Positions 26,229-36,774 of a stretch of DNA of 64,000 bases are shown in pieces; the first letter of the stretch is position 1; each line of letters opens with the position of its first letter. The stretch spans positions 124,001 to 188,000 of the forward strand of contig NZ_CP125652.1 in NCBI RefSeq assembly GCF_030053135.1, read 5' to 3'. The position numbers and the translations under genes are program-made. The notes beneath the pieces were generated by a model. That model ran no database searches and was not told the origin of the DNA. It was given only the letters and a program-made list of their open reading frames with translations. This DNA comes from Rhizobium sp. BT04 (GTDB lineage: Bacteria > Pseudomonadota > Alphaproteobacteria > Rhizobiales > Rhizobiaceae).

Positions 26229-27134
26229 CTATCCGGCTTTACGCTGCGGGGCGGCTGGAGTGGCGGACTTGGCCGCCCCGCGCGTCGCGCGCTGCCGTTG
26301 GGTGCCTTTGTTGGCATTGGCGGCCGTGCGTTTCGGTTGCCCAGTGGATTTGCCTGCAAGGCCTGCGCTTTCGCGAAGGGCCGCAAGGAGATCATTGGGT
26401 TTGGAGACCTGTACCTTTTTCGGCTTGGGAAGAGACTTGCCTTCGAGCTTTGCCTTCACGAGTTCCGCGACCGCCCGTTCGTAACGGTCGTCGAAGGTGG
26501 CGGGATCGAACTCCCCGATCTTCGTCGAGATGATGTGCTTGGCGAGATCGAGCATCTCACCTTCGATCTTCACCTTCGGTATCCCTTCGAATGCGGCCTT
26601 CGAAGATCGTACCTCGTAATCGTATTGCAGGGTCGTGGCGATCATCCCGTTGCCGTGCGGGCGAATGAGTACCGTACGCATCCGCCGGAACAGCACCGTC
26701 TTCGCAATGGCGGCGACCTTCGCCTTCTTCATTCCGTCCCGGAGGAGGGTGAACGCGTCCGATCCGGCACGGTCGCTCGGTGTCAGGTAATAAGGCTTGT
26801 CGAAATAGACGTCGTCTATCTCGGAGCAGGGGACAAATGCTTCGATCTCAAGCGTTTTGTTGCTTTGGGGGATCGCAGCCGCGATCTCTTCCGGGTCGAT
26901 CATGATGTAGCGACCGTCGTCGACCTCGAAACCCTTGGTCTGCTCCTCTTTCGGGACCGGCTCTTCGGTCTCGCCGTCGACGAAAATGCGGTTCACCCGG
27001 TTGCCCGTTGCTTTGTTGACGGTGTTGAAAGTGATGCGTTCAGCGGTGGACGCAGCCGTGTAGAGGGCCACCCCGCAGCTGACTTCTCCAACTTTCAGAA
27101 AGCCCTTCCACTGGGCACGGTGTCCTGACGCCAT
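26229..27134 (-). CDS. ku: Ku protein (non-homologous end joining), copy 1
   Basis: The protein has 301 residues. The core is visible: AQWKGFLKVGEVSCGVALYTA, NRIFVDGETEEPV, FVPCSEIDDVYFDKPYYL, then a basic C-terminal extension of about 50 residues (GKSTGQPKRTAANANK) that should bind DNA or the ligase. It is the first gene of the ku operon. No LigD is adjacent; a ligase-only gene lies in the prophage at 10446. The promoter region 27135-27347 holds two inverted repeats sharing GATTCG. Confidence 0.93.
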   Translation of the reverse strand: MASGHRAQWKGFLKVGEVSCGVALYTAASTAERITFNTVNKATGNRVNRIFVDGETEEPVPKEEQTKGFEVDDGRYIMIDPEEIAAAIPQSNKTLEIEAFVPCSEIDDVYFDKPYYLTPSDRAGSDAFTLLRDGMKKAKVAAIAKTVLFRRMRTVLIRPHGNGMIATTLQYDYEVRSSKAAFEGIPKVKIEGEMLDLAKHIISTKIGEFDPATFDDRYERAVAELVKAKLEGKSLPKPKKVQVSKPNDLLAALRESAGLAGKSTGQPKRTAANANKGTQRQRATRGAAKSATPAAPQRKAG

Positions 27135-27146
27135 GACGCGACGCTC

Positions 27147-27208
27147 CGAATCAGTGATTCGCGACTCAAAGACGTGCGACGGTGATTCGTTCCGACTCGA
27201 AACGAATC
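27147..27208. promoter_or_regulatory. Inverted repeats in the ku promoter region
   Basis: CGAATC-AGT-GATTCG (27147-27161) lies just upstream of the first ku gene, and GATTCGTT (27184-27191) with AACGAATC (27201-27208) forms a larger palindrome, 25 bp in all with one mismatch in the inner part. The shared GATTCG half-site and 25-40 bp spacing suggest a regulator-binding array. No GAAC-N7-GAAC LexA box is present here. Confidence 0.45.
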
Positions 27209-27347
27209 ATTTTTCAATGAGTTACGACCTGATGTTGAGGTTCTGAATCGGGGACGCCTTAGCCGGGTAGATTAGCGTATCGTCGGCCTACTCAGCCAAT
27301 ATCAGCTGTCGCTAAAGCAAGCGCCTGAAACAGGAAGGCCAGCACAG

Positions 27348-28487
27348 CTACGTGAACAGTAGCAACTGCGGCGGTTCGCGGTCCGCCGCCTTGCGTTCCA
27401 ATGACGACAATGTCACGCCGAGCAGTCTGATGCCTCGGCTGACTGGAAAGACCGCCCGCAGCAGCGAGTTCACCGCATCCTTCAAAACGGCGTATGAGCC
27501 GAAGGGCATCGCAGTCGTCTTGCTCCGAGTGATCTGAGTGAAGTTGTCGTACTTCACCTTGAGCGTCACCGTTTTGGCGCTGATTTCATTGGCATCGCAA
27601 TAAGTCCAGACCTTCTCAATCAACGGCCGGATGCCTTCCCAGGCCGGAACGAACGAATGAATGTCCACCGTGAACGTATCTTCCGCGCCAACGGATTTTC
27701 TGACGCGGTTGGGTTTAACCTGCCGGTCGTCAATGCCGCGTGCGATACCATGGAAGTAGGGGCCCGACTTTCCGAAATGGTTGATCAGGAATTCGAGGCT
27801 GCGGGCTTTGAGATCAGCGCCGGTCTCGATGCCAAGTCGGTTCATCTTCTCGGCTGTTGCAGGGCCAACGCCGTGGAATTTCTTGACGGGCAGGACCTCC
27901 ACAAAGGCCGGGCCGTTCTTTGGGGTGATTACCGCTTGGCCGTTCGGCTTGTTGAGGTCGCTTGCCATTTTCGCCAGGAATTTGTTGTAGGAAATCCCTG
28001 CAGACGCGTTCAGTCCCGTAGCCGCCTTGATCTTGGCGCGTATCTCCAGTGCGATCTCGGTCGCGATGTCCATGCCTTTAAGGTTTTCGGTAACGTCGAG
28101 GTAGGCTTCGTCGAGCGAGAGAGGCTCAATCAACGGCGTGTATTCGGCAAAGATTTCTCGAATTTGCTGGGAGACGGCTTTGTAGACGTCGAAACGCGGT
28201 CTGACGAAGATCAAGTCAGGGCATTTCCGCTTGGCCGTTATCGATGGCATCGCCGAGTGAACACCAAATTTGCGAGCCTCGTAACTTGCCGCAGCAACGA
28301 CGCCGCGTGCCTCCGAGCCGCCGACAGCGACCGGCTTGCCGCGAAGGTCGGGATCATCGCGTTGCTCGACGGAGGCGTAGAAGGCATCCATGTCGATATG
28401 GATGACCTTGCGCTGTCGATTGATTGTGTCGTGTGGCGCGTCGCTCATGGGTGTTCGGGCGTTTTGTTTATGAGAGGCGGTCGCCAT
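27348..28487 (-). CDS. dinB: DNA polymerase IV (Y family)
   Basis: The protein has 379 residues from ATG 28487, chosen because GAGGAC lies 8-9 bp upstream; ATG 28448 lacks a ribosome site, and the longer frame to 28637 only covers the upstream gene. Catalytic residues are intact: IDMDAFYASVE and SLDEAYLD. The HhH region (KKFHGVGPATAEKM) and little-finger domain follow, and the C-terminus PPQLLLF is a plausible beta-clamp motif. It copies damaged DNA and lacks proofreading. It overlaps the preceding small gene by 20 bp. Confidence 0.95.
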   Translation of the reverse strand: MATASHKQNARTPMSDAPHDTINRQRKVIHIDMDAFYASVEQRDDPDLRGKPVAVGGSEARGVVAAASYEARKFGVHSAMPSITAKRKCPDLIFVRPRFDVYKAVSQQIREIFAEYTPLIEPLSLDEAYLDVTENLKGMDIATEIALEIRAKIKAATGLNASAGISYNKFLAKMASDLNKPNGQAVITPKNGPAFVEVLPVKKFHGVGPATAEKMNRLGIETGADLKARSLEFLINHFGKSGPYFHGIARGIDDRQVKPNRVRKSVGAEDTFTVDIHSFVPAWEGIRPLIEKVWTYCDANEISAKTVTLKVKYDNFTQITRSKTTAMPFGSYAVLKDAVNSLLRAVFPVSRGIRLLGVTLSSLERKAADREPPQLLLFT

Positions 28488-28824
28488 CTGGCGAGTCCTC
28501 GTCTTCGTCTGGCGGGAAGAGCAGCATCTCCTGCTCATATTCAAGCTTCGCGATCTGGTCGAACAACGCCTGCTCGTAGTTGGAAAGCACACTCCCGAGA
28601 TGCGCGAGCGTGTCTGCGGGTAGCTCGCTGCCATCATCCGTCGTCACAGCGATCCTTCCCGCGTAGGCAACGTCAATATAGGCTTGGACCGTCTGCAGTT
28701 CGCTTTTCGCGAATTCGATTTTGGCCCCAACGGCGGTTATGCGCAATTCGTCGGCAGTGACTCCGAAGGGTGCGCCTTCCAATCTCTGCTGGCTCCCGTC
28801 AAATGAGGTCACGTTCTCCGTCAT
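28468..28824 (-). CDS. Conserved small acidic protein upstream of dinB
   Basis: The protein has 118 residues, acidic and helical, without TM segments or known motifs; its end is strongly acidic (PPDEDEDSPDGD). It overlaps the start of dinB, so the two are translationally coupled and it may influence the polymerase. It diverges from imuA across 28825-29111. Function unknown. Confidence 0.55.
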   Translation of the reverse strand: MTENVTSFDGSQQRLEGAPFGVTADELRITAVGAKIEFAKSELQTVQAYIDVAYAGRIAVTTDDGSELPADTLAHLGSVLSNYEQALFDQIAKLEYEQEMLLFPPDEDEDSPDGDRLS

Positions 28825-29047
28825 CGACTTTTCTCCTGTGCTTTACACCGCATCGACAAGACGTCAGGAACGAGTAGCGCCGGGAGTTTTCGACAGGAAT
28901 TTTTTCTTATCGATGACATTTGCTGCCTGTGGACAGTTCGTCCGTACTCGTTTGAATCCATTCGATCTTCGGCTTCCGATCATGCCGCTCGGTTGCAATT
29001 CGAGAGCTGCTCGCCCGTATATGCGCATTGACTCACATTCCACTTGG

Positions 29048-29062
29048 GAACAAATAGAGAAC
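29048..29062 (+). promoter_or_regulatory. LexA (SOS) box upstream of imuA
   Basis: GAAC-AAATAGA-GAAC is a perfect match to the alphaproteobacterial LexA operator GAAC-N7-GAAC, lying 50 bp before the chosen imuA start. Damage-induced expression of imuA-imuB-dnaE2 is thus predicted. Confidence 0.85.
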
Positions 29063-29111
29063 ATACTCGCTTTTGAACGAGATGAAAACCCGATTTTGGA
29101 AAAGGCTCCGA

Positions 29112-29867
29112 ATGGCGCAGACCGCCGCGAACCCAATTATCTCCGACCTGCGAGATCGCATTCAGCACCTCGAAGGGGCAGTCGCGCGATCCAAGTCAGT
29201 CATTCCATTCGGGGTGGTCGAAATCGACGAACGCCTTCCAGGAGGCGGGTTGGCCCACGGCGCGGTCCACGAGTTTGCGGGAGGCGGAGCAGGGGCAGTT
29301 GATGGGGCCGCGGCTGCGCTCTTTGTTGCTGGGATCGCGGCCCGGACGAAGGGCATGGTCGTCTGGTGCCTGGCTCGGCCGGACCTGTTCGCTCCCGCAT
29401 TGGCCCAGGTCGGTCTCCACCCTGATCGCGTCATCTATGTCGAAGCGATCAAAGAGGAATATGTCCTTGAAGCCTTCGAAGAGGCTTTGCGGTTCCGGGG
29501 GCTGGGCGCGGTCGTCGCCGAAACGGTGCGTTTGCCGATGGTCGCGTCACGTCGTCTGCAACTGGCCGCCGAGGGTTCCGGCACCATCGGTCTGATCATC
29601 CGACGATGGCGACGGCAGGCCGAGGCGGGGGATTTCGGACATCCGACGGCAGCGGCAACACGATGGCGAATATCGGTTCTGCCATCCGAGCCGCTTCCCG
29701 TTCCGGGCGTTGGGCGAGCGCGATGGTTGGCAGAGCTGATCAGGGTCAAGGCAGGCGAAAGCGCGGATTTCGAAATAGGTGCATGCGATGCCAAGGGTCG
29801 TATCAGTCTTCTTTCCGACACTGGCGACAGATCGGATCAGACGCGCCGATCCGTCCATACCGGTTGA
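29112..29867 (+). CDS. imuA: ImuA, mutasome accessory protein
   Basis: The protein has 251 residues from ATG 29112 (open upstream to 29073). It has the RecA/SulA-like ImuA pattern: IQHLEGAVAR, VIPFGVVEIDERLPGGGLAHGAVHEF, and VIYVEAIKEEYVLEAFEEALR. ImuA works with ImuB and the polymerase DnaE2 in SOS mutagenesis. It overlaps imuB by about 80 bp and lies directly after a LexA box, as in other alphaproteobacterial imuA-imuB-dnaE2 operons. Confidence 0.9.
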   Translation: MAQTAANPIISDLRDRIQHLEGAVARSKSVIPFGVVEIDERLPGGGLAHGAVHEFAGGGAGAVDGAAAALFVAGIAARTKGMVVWCLARPDLFAPALAQVGLHPDRVIYVEAIKEEYVLEAFEEALRFRGLGAVVAETVRLPMVASRRLQLAAEGSGTIGLIIRRWRRQAEAGDFGHPTAAATRWRISVLPSEPLPVPGVGRARWLAELIRVKAGESADFEIGACDAKGRISLLSDTGDRSDQTRRSVHTG

Positions 29868-31302
29868 CGGTCCGCTGGTCGTTGTCGCCAGGAGCGGCTC
29901 GAAACGATGGCTATCCGCTGTCGACGGAAACGCCGTTAGGCTTGGCCTGCACGTTGGCATGGCGGCTGCAAAAGCTCAGGCCGTGGTACAGGGCCTCCAT
30001 CTGATCGATGCCGATCCCGCCGCTGATAGTGCAGCCCTCGAACGCCTGACGCTCTGGGCTTTGTCGCAATATTCGCCGATCGTGGCAGCTGATCCACCGG
30101 ATGGCATCGTCATGGACACCCAAGGAGCCGATCATCTTCAGGGCGGCGAGGAACTGATGCTGTCCGGTCTCGTGAACCGGTTTCGCGCACGGGGTTTGCC
30201 AGCTCGTGCCGTCGTTGCCGACACCTGGGGAGCCGCATATGGATTGGCTCGATCGATGACGGTCGAGACCAAGGTCATTCCCGCAGGCAGGACTGCTGAC
30301 GCAGTTGCGCGGCTGCCGCTCTCGTCACTGCGGTTAGATGCCGAGACCGTTGTCAGCCTGCGCACGCTCGGATTCCAGACCGTCGGCGAGCTGGCTGCGA
30401 CACCGCGTGCGCCGTTGGCACTTCGTTTCGGTCCGCAGATCGGTCGTCGTGTCGATCAAATGATGGGCCGGGTTGCCGAGCCGATTGATCCGATCCGTTG
30501 TCCCGAGATCATCGAAGTCCACCGTGCCTTCGCCGAGCCGATCGGTGCGGCCGAGACCATCGGAAAATACATCTCGCGGCTCGTGGCGAAGCTCTGTCTC
30601 GAGCTACAGGCAAAGGGACTGGGCGTCCGCCGCACCGACTTGATCGTCCATCGTGTCGACAATACGATCCAGGCACTCAGGGCAGGAACCGCCAAGCCGG
30701 TGCGCGACGTCGCCTGGTTGACGAAGCTGCTGCGTGACCGCATCGAACGCATCGATCCCGGTTTCGGCATTGAGAAGCTCAGTCTCGCCGCCACCATGGT
30801 CGAGCCCCTGGATGACAAGCAGATCGCATCCAGCCTGATAGAAGACGCCGCGGTCGATGTCGGGGCTTTCGTCGATGTCCTTGGTAACCGGGGAACCTAC
30901 CGCATCTATCGCGTCGCACCGGTCGCCAGCGACGTCCCGGAACGATCAGTCCAACGCATATCAGCCGTCGCTGCCGAGGTCGGGCAAACCTGGCCAGTGG
31001 TCTGGCCCCGTCCGGTCAGACTGATGGATAGGCCCGAACTGATTGAGGTCATGGCTCTGCTGCCTGACCATCCGCCCGTCTGGTTTACCTGGCGCGGCAA
31101 GCGCCGGCGCGTCAAACGGGCTGACGGCCCCGAGCGTATCTTCGGCGAATGGTGGCAGCGGACGTCCGAATGGGCCGCTGTCCGCGACTATTTCATCGTC
31201 GAGGACGAGAGCGGCGAGCGTTACTGGATTTTCCGCTCCGGCGACGGCGTCGATCTCGACACCGGCTCCCATCGCTGGTTCCTTCACGGGACGTTCGCAT
31301 GA
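29788..31302 (+). CDS. imuB: ImuB, catalytically inactive Y-family polymerase-like protein
   Basis: The protein has 504 residues; the start [16 protein letters not shown] is the usual ImuB N-terminus, where active Y-family enzymes would have a D-x-D/FY motif. The second acidic motif region reads [17 protein letters not shown]. ImuB acts as the hub that binds the beta clamp, ImuA and DnaE2. It overlaps imuA by 80 bp and its stop overlaps the dnaE2 start (ATGA at 31299-31302), so the operon is tightly coupled. Confidence 0.93.
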   Translation: MPRVVSVFFPTLATDRIRRADPSIPVDGPLVVVARSGSKRWLSAVDGNAVRLGLHVGMAAAKAQAVVQGLHLIDADPAADSAALERLTLWALSQYSPIVAADPPDGIVMDTQGADHLQGGEELMLSGLVNRFRARGLPARAVVADTWGAAYGLARSMTVETKVIPAGRTADAVARLPLSSLRLDAETVVSLRTLGFQTVGELAATPRAPLALRFGPQIGRRVDQMMGRVAEPIDPIRCPEIIEVHRAFAEPIGAAETIGKYISRLVAKLCLELQAKGLGVRRTDLIVHRVDNTIQALRAGTAKPVRDVAWLTKLLRDRIERIDPGFGIEKLSLAATMVEPLDDKQIASSLIEDAAVDVGAFVDVLGNRGTYRIYRVAPVASDVPERSVQRISAVAAEVGQTWPVVWPRPVRLMDRPELIEVMALLPDHPPVWFTWRGKRRRVKRADGPERIFGEWWQRTSEWAAVRDYFIVEDESGERYWIFRSGDGVDLDTGSHRWFLHGTFA

Positions 31303-34300
31303 GGTACGCGGAACTGCAGGTCACAACCCATTTCTCGTTCCTGCGGGGCGCATCGTCGGCTGATGAGCTGTTCGCGACCGCAAAGGAACTGGGCATCGAG
31401 GCTCTCGGGATCGTCGACCGCAATTCGCTCGCCGGCATCGTGCGGGCGCTGGAAGCATCGCGTGCGACCGGCCTACGGCTGGTTGTCGGTTGCCGGCTCG
31501 ATTTGGCAGACGGCATATCTATCCTGGTCTACCCCACCGACCGCGTCGCCTATTCTCGGATGACCCGGCTTCTGACGCTCGGGAAGAGCCGGGGTGGCAA
31601 AGCCAAATGCATCCTCAACCTCGACGATGTCGCCCTCTATTCGGAAGGTCTCATCGGTATCCTAGTGCCGGACCTACCCGACGAGACCTGTGCGATCCAG
31701 CTCCGGAAGATGGCCGAGATTTTCGGCGACCGGGCCTATGTCTCACTATGCCTGCGCCGGCGACCGAACGACCAAATGCGGCTGCACGAAATCTCGAACA
31801 TGGCTGCTCGGCACCGGGTGAAGACCGTCGTCACGAACGACGTCCTCTTCCATGAGCCGTCCCGACGCCAACTCCAGGACGTGGTCACCTGCATTCGCAC
31901 CGGAACGACAATCGACGACGTGGGCTTCGAGCGCGAACGGCATGCAGATAGGTTCCTCAAGCCGCCGGAAGAAATGGAGCGCCTGTTCAGTCGCTACCCG
32001 GAGGCGCTCGCCCGGACGATGGAGATCGTCGAGCGGTGCACCTTCTCAATGGAAGAGTTGACCTACCAATATCCAGAGGAGGCTATCGTTCCTGGCATGA
32101 CTGCTCAGCAATCGCTGGAGCATTATGTCTGGGGATGCGTGCCCAACCGATATCCTGAGGGGCTGCCTTCCCGTGTGGAAAAGATCATCCGCCATGAACT
32201 GGCTCTGATCGAGACCATGCGATACGCCCCCTATTTTTTGACGGTTTTTTCCATCGTCCGATATGCCCGTTCCCAGGGCATCCTCTGCCAGGGGCGAGGT
32301 TCGGCTGCCAACTCGGCCGTCTGCTTCGTGCTCGGCATCACCTCCATCGATCCGGATACCAATGACCTGCTATTCGAGCGCTTCGTTTCACAGGAACGAG
32401 ACGAACCCCCCGATATCGACGTCGATTTCGAGCACGAACGGCGCGAGGAGGTCATCCAGTGGATTTACAGGACATACGGCCATCACAAGGCTGCGCTCTG
32501 CGCGACGGTCACCCGCTATCGGACGAAGGGCGCTATCCGCGATGTCGGCAAGGCGCTCGGCCTGCCCGAGGACCTGATCAAGGCACTGTCGTCGGGTGTC
32601 TGGGCATGGAGCGAGGCGGTCGGTGAAAAGCAGGTCAGAGACCTCAACCTCAATCCGGGTGATCGGCGTCTCGCCCTGACCCTTCAGCTTGCTCAGCAGC
32701 TCATGGGAGCCCCACGTCACCTTGGACAGCATCCCGGCGGTTTCGTTCTGACGCATGATCGTCTCGACGACCTGGTGCCTATCGAACCGGCGTCGATGGC
32801 GGATCGGCAGGTGATCGAATGGGACAAGGACGACGTCGAGGCCTTGAAATTCATGAAGGTCGACGTGCTGGCGTTGGGAATGCTGACCTGTATGGCCAAA
32901 AGCGTCGCATTTCTCCGTGAGGAAAAGGGCATCGATCTCGATCTGGCAACCATCCCTCAGGAGGACCCGGCGACCTATGCGATGATCCGCAAGGCCGACA
33001 CGCTGGGCACGTTTCAGATCGAGAGCCGCGCTCAGATGTCCATGTTGCCCCGCATCAAGCCGAAGACCTTCTACGATCTCGTGATCCAGGTAGCCATCGT
33101 CCGTCCCGGTCCGATCCAGGGCGACATGGTGCATCCATATCTTCGCCGCCGGGAAGGGAGGGAGAAGGTCGAATACCCGACGCCTGAACTGGAAGCGGTC
33201 CTCCACAAGACCCTTGGGGTGCCTCTGTTTCAGGAATCGGCGATGAAGGTGGCGATGGTCTGCGCCGGGTTCACCGGGGGCGAAGCCGACCAACTTCGGA
33301 AATCTATGGCGACATTCAAATTCACGGGTGGCGTCTCGCGTTTCCAGGACAAACTCGTGAGTGGAATGATCAGAAACGGCTACACGAAAGGGTTCGCGGA
33401 GAAGACCTTCAGCCAGCTCGAAGGTTTCGGCAGCTACGGGTTTCCCGAAAGCCACGCGGCGAGTTTCGCGCTGATCGCCTATGCGTCGAGCTACATCAAA
33501 TGTCACTTCCCCGATGTCTTCTGCGCGGCCCTCCTAAACTCTCAGCCGATGGGCTTCTACGCGCCGGCTCAAATCGTCCGCGATGCCCGTGAGCACGGTG
33601 TCGAGGTTCGGCCGGTTTGCGTCAACCAGTCGCGATGGGACTGCACGCTCGAGGCCATCGACGGCTCAGAGCGTCACGCCGTGCGCCTTGGTATGCGAAT
33701 GGTGCGAGGCCTGGCAACGGCGGATGCTGCCCGGATCGTTGCCGCGCGCGCCGATCAACCCTTCGATAGCGTCGACGATTTGTGGCGACGGTCTGGTGTG
33801 CCTGCTTCTTCGCTGGTGGAACTCGCCGAGGCTGACGCCTTTCTTCCGTCCCTCGGGCTGGAACGGCGTGAGGCCCTGTGGGCAATCAAGGCGCTTCGTG
33901 ACGAGCCGCTTCCTCTCTTTGCGGCTGCGGCCGAACGCGAGGCACGAACAATTGCCGAGCAGCATGAGCCGACGGTCGAGTTGCGGCAGATGACGCAGGG
34001 ACATAACGTCGTCCTCGATTACGGACACACCGGCCTGACCCTGCGCGAACATCCCGTCAGCTTCCTTCGCAGGGAATTGCTTGCGCGTCGGGTCGTTACC
34101 TGTGCCGAAGCGATGTCCGCTCGCGATGGCCGGTGGCTGATGGCAGCCGGGCTGGTGCTGGTCCGCCAGCGGCCCGGCTCCGCAAAAGGTGTGATCTTCG
34201 TGACCATTGAGGACGAGACGGGCGTCGCCAATGTCGTCATCTGGCCCAAGCTGTTCGAGCGGTCCAGGCGGATTGCACTGGGGGCTTCCATGATGGCGAT

Positions 34301-34562
34301 CAACGGCCGCATCCAACGAGAAGGCGATGTCGTGCATCTCGTCGCGCAGCAGCTGTTTGATCTGTCGGGGAGCCTAACGGGTCTTGCGGACCGCGATCTG
34401 GAATTCAGGCTGCCAACAGGAAGGGGTGACGAATTCGGCCATGGTACGCCAGGCAGACCGGACTCGCGCGTGCCTTCAGGCCAAGGAATGAAGTCTCGGG
34501 ACATCTTCATTCCGGACCTTCATATTGATCAGGTCAAGGTGAAGGCCCGGAACGTCCATTAG
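31299..34562 (+). CDS. dnaE2: Error-prone DNA polymerase DnaE2
   Basis: The protein has 1087 residues from ATG 31299, preferred over longer frames because it overlaps the imuB stop and gives the family N-terminus [24 protein letters not shown] domain (about 1-270), polymerase core with [19 protein letters not shown] (catalytic aspartates), the [13 protein letters not shown] segment and a C-terminal OB fold ([18 protein letters not shown]) are all present. It is the C-family polymerase of the SOS mutasome. Length and motifs indicate an intact gene. It ends the operon; AT-rich DNA (34563-34759) follows. Confidence 0.96.
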   Translation: MRYAELQVTTHFSFLRGASSADELFATAKELGIEALGIVDRNSLAGIVRALEASRATGLRLVVGCRLDLADGISILVYPTDRVAYSRMTRLLTLGKSRGGKAKCILNLDDVALYSEGLIGILVPDLPDETCAIQLRKMAEIFGDRAYVSLCLRRRPNDQMRLHEISNMAARHRVKTVVTNDVLFHEPSRRQLQDVVTCIRTGTTIDDVGFERERHADRFLKPPEEMERLFSRYPEALARTMEIVERCTFSMEELTYQYPEEAIVPGMTAQQSLEHYVWGCVPNRYPEGLPSRVEKIIRHELALIETMRYAPYFLTVFSIVRYARSQGILCQGRGSAANSAVCFVLGITSIDPDTNDLLFERFVSQERDEPPDIDVDFEHERREEVIQWIYRTYGHHKAALCATVTRYRTKGAIRDVGKALGLPEDLIKALSSGVWAWSEAVGEKQVRDLNLNPGDRRLALTLQLAQQLMGAPRHLGQHPGGFVLTHDRLDDLVPIEPASMADRQVIEWDKDDVEALKFMKVDVLALGMLTCMAKSVAFLREEKGIDLDLATIPQEDPATYAMIRKADTLGTFQIESRAQMSMLPRIKPKTFYDLVIQVAIVRPGPIQGDMVHPYLRRREGREKVEYPTPELEAVLHKTLGVPLFQESAMKVAMVCAGFTGGEADQLRKSMATFKFTGGVSRFQDKLVSGMIRNGYTKGFAEKTFSQLEGFGSYGFPESHAASFALIAYASSYIKCHFPDVFCAALLNSQPMGFYAPAQIVRDAREHGVEVRPVCVNQSRWDCTLEAIDGSERHAVRLGMRMVRGLATADAARIVAARADQPFDSVDDLWRRSGVPASSLVELAEADAFLPSLGLERREALWAIKALRDEPLPLFAAAAEREARTIAEQHEPTVELRQMTQGHNVVLDYGHTGLTLREHPVSFLRRELLARRVVTCAEAMSARDGRWLMAAGLVLVRQRPGSAKGVIFVTIEDETGVANVVIWPKLFERSRRIALGASMMAINGRIQREGDVVHLVAQQLFDLSGSLTGLADRDLEFRLPTGRGDEFGHGTPGRPDSRVPSGQGMKSRDIFIPDLHIDQVKVKARNVH

Positions 34563-34759
34563 AAGGGACGTTTGACACTCCGATCAATTCGAGTGCCAAT
34601 TCTGAATATGCCTGTGCGAGTTTTGTCGAATGTTTTCTAGTCTGTATTCAGAATATCGTAGTAATTTGAAAAATAGTAATGGAAACTATTTGATTATCTA
34701 GACAACTAGAGGTAAATTGTATGTAAATATCTTCACCTAAGATAAGCATATGGGGGGGC

Positions 34760-35977
34760 ATGCGAGTGAGAAGAATTTTCACGCTACTTATTGCGTTTCT
34801 ATTGCCTGTTTCGGTGTTCGCTACGGTATGCAGGCTACCGAACCTTCATGGTTTCGAGGACGCGCGTGCAAGAGCTGAAGCTATATTGCCTCCAAAGACA
34901 AATGACATCTCAAAACTGGCGATTTATGTAGAACGTGATCCATCTCTGGGCCTCTACTTCCAGTCGAACTTTGTGTCCGAGGGAGCCGAAAACGTTACCA
35001 AAATCGGCGGAGAAGCATCACTTACTGACCTGGAATGGGCGGCGCAGAATCTCGTTTGGACTGAGCAACCGGATTTTATTCAACGTCAGGAAGTCCAGGA
35101 TGCGATTCGGCAACTCAATAGAGTTTATATTGATAAGTCCGTCTTCGATGAGGATGGACTTTCTAGCCTAAATCTAGAAGGGATAAGCGACTTTACGATC
35201 ATCGACAGGGAGGCGAGAGTGAGTACGGCCGGTATCACCATAAATCGTGACCGGCCACCTCCACTACTTGCCGAGCGAATAGCCGGGTGCTGCCTAAATG
35301 GAAGGCCCATTGGCAAGGGCATAATGTTAGCGCAAGCGCTGACGGAGTTGAAATCATCACCAAAGGATACAAGAATTATCTCTCTCGTCTCCGACAGCGC
35401 CACTATCGCAACAGCAAAAGAGGTGGGACTGGAAGGAAAGGCCCTGATGAACATGGCAGATCGTTCTGCCGCTGACCTTCAAAAGGTTTTCGAGGGGCAG
35501 TCTGGTAAACAAGTTGTCGTCTTAGGCCACGTTGAGAGCGGCAATTTTGTAGTGCGAGATGCCGGAGGAAGCGAAAAGTCGCGGGTGGCGATAAGCCACC
35601 TCAGAAAGCTCGCTTCGGACAACAACGTCCTTCTTATCGAAGTTGGCTGCAACACCGCTTCAGTCGGGGATACTGTTGCTGGTCTTCAAGTGGGGGTGAC
35701 AACCCGCTTCAACACCGTAGAGGCAACGCGGAAATTGTCGAAAGCAATAGACGCAACAAATATGTCAGAATTTTTGCAAAGACTCGCTGATCAAGACTTA
35801 AAGGTGGTGGTCGAATCTGAAGCAATTGAGAATATTATCCGATATCGAGCAAACTATTTTATTTCCGGAGAATTTGGCTCCCCTGACATCAGTGTTGCGG
35901 AAGTTTCCATCACTCCTCGCTCATCGGGAATTTTGGGAAGCTGGACACCAAATTGGATGAGACGAATGTTTAACTAA
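34760..35977 (+). CDS. Exported CHAT/caspase-like protein (putative cysteine protease)
   Basis: The protein has 405 residues with a Sec signal (RRIFTLLIAFLLPVSVFA, cleavage near 21). Residues about 200-310 have a caspase-hemoglobinase pattern: a strand ending in the candidate catalytic His257 (VVVLGHVESGNFVV), an ISHLRKLASDN helix, and a strand ending in Cys297 (LLIEVGCNTAS), as in CHAT and C14-type proteases. CHAT proteases of defence systems are usually cytoplasmic, so the signal peptide is unusual. A two-TM protein follows after 29 bp. The gene is AT-richer than the dnaE2 operon before it. Family assignment is by motif only. Confidence 0.5.
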   Translation: MRVRRIFTLLIAFLLPVSVFATVCRLPNLHGFEDARARAEAILPPKTNDISKLAIYVERDPSLGLYFQSNFVSEGAENVTKIGGEASLTDLEWAAQNLVWTEQPDFIQRQEVQDAIRQLNRVYIDKSVFDEDGLSSLNLEGISDFTIIDREARVSTAGITINRDRPPPLLAERIAGCCLNGRPIGKGIMLAQALTELKSSPKDTRIISLVSDSATIATAKEVGLEGKALMNMADRSAADLQKVFEGQSGKQVVVLGHVESGNFVVRDAGGSEKSRVAISHLRKLASDNNVLLIEVGCNTASVGDTVAGLQVGVTTRFNTVEATRKLSKAIDATNMSEFLQRLADQDLKVVVESEAIENIIRYRANYFISGEFGSPDISVAEVSITPRSSGILGSWTPNWMRRMFN

Positions 35978-36006
35978 CGACGGATTTCTATTTATTTGGA
36001 GTAACA

Positions 36007-36657
36007 ATGGGTGGAATTGCAAGTGCTCCGATCAACGAGGCTGTATTCTTTCTTTCTAAGGCATCGCCTGAAGACTTAGAACAGCTAAAGAACAGTTTTC
36101 CTGAAATCAAAGATGAGTTGAACCCGGGGATTATGGCAGGCGAAGCCGACCTGAGTCCCGCTCAAGCGCGAACCATCCTCAAGGCGAAGGCGCAGGTCAT
36201 CGTTGTAGTATTGAACAAGACGATTGAACTCAGTGATAGAGCTTTGTCTCAAGCTAGCAGGAAGATGCGCTTTGGTCGCCGCACGCGGATGGGCGGTCAG
36301 GTCATTACAGTTGTGGGCACATCCGGCGTTTTGGCGGCGATTGGAATAACCCAAAACGGGCTTGCGATTGCTTCCGCTATACTTGCGCTTTTGGGTTCAT
36401 TGGCCGCTATACTCGGTGAGTATTTCGAGCAAATTGTGGACAAGAAGCAGGGCGGGCTCAACGAAATATTCTTACGCATCGCAACTGCTCGCCACAAGGC
36501 AGTCATAATTACAAAAACGATAGAGACCTACATCCGGGAGGACATTATCGACAGTGGACTTGAAACGACCATAAGGGAAGGTAATGCGCTGAGCGAAGAG
36601 ATAACATCTAACGTGTACCAAATTTTTGAGGCGTTTGACGTGACACACGGGAGATGA
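36007..36657 (+). CDS. Two-TM membrane protein, partner of the CHAT-like protein
   Basis: The protein has 216 residues with GGAG 8 bp upstream. Two adjacent hydrophobic segments (about 96-116 VITVVGTSGVLAAIGI, and 118-140 LAIASAILALLGSLAAIL) lie between a helical N-terminal region and a helical C-terminal region with charged coils. The layout recalls 2TM effector proteins that disrupt the membrane (SLATT-like), though I see no diagnostic motif. Its tight linkage to the protease-like gene and matching base composition suggest a two-gene unit. Confidence 0.55.
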   Translation: MGGIASAPINEAVFFLSKASPEDLEQLKNSFPEIKDELNPGIMAGEADLSPAQARTILKAKAQVIVVVLNKTIELSDRALSQASRKMRFGRRTRMGGQVITVVGTSGVLAAIGITQNGLAIASAILALLGSLAAILGEYFEQIVDKKQGGLNEIFLRIATARHKAVIITKTIETYIREDIIDSGLETTIREGNALSEEITSNVYQIFEAFDVTHGR

Positions 36658-36774
36658 CGCGGACCCACGAACCAAAGCCGCTCTCAGCCAAGCCAGAAGG
36701 TCAAGACTTGGCGAGGGGATCAGCTGGGCTTCGAGAGAAGTAGCGGGGTTTCGCCTGCCCTCCCAGCACCAATT

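Noticed and set aside
32388-33506. Long open frame antisense to dnaE2
   Set aside because: Shadow of the coding strand; no recognisable domain and the sense gene is complete.
34572-34599. Imperfect inverted repeat after dnaE2 as terminator
   Set aside because: One mismatch in a 9-bp stem and no T tract; evidence too weak to list.
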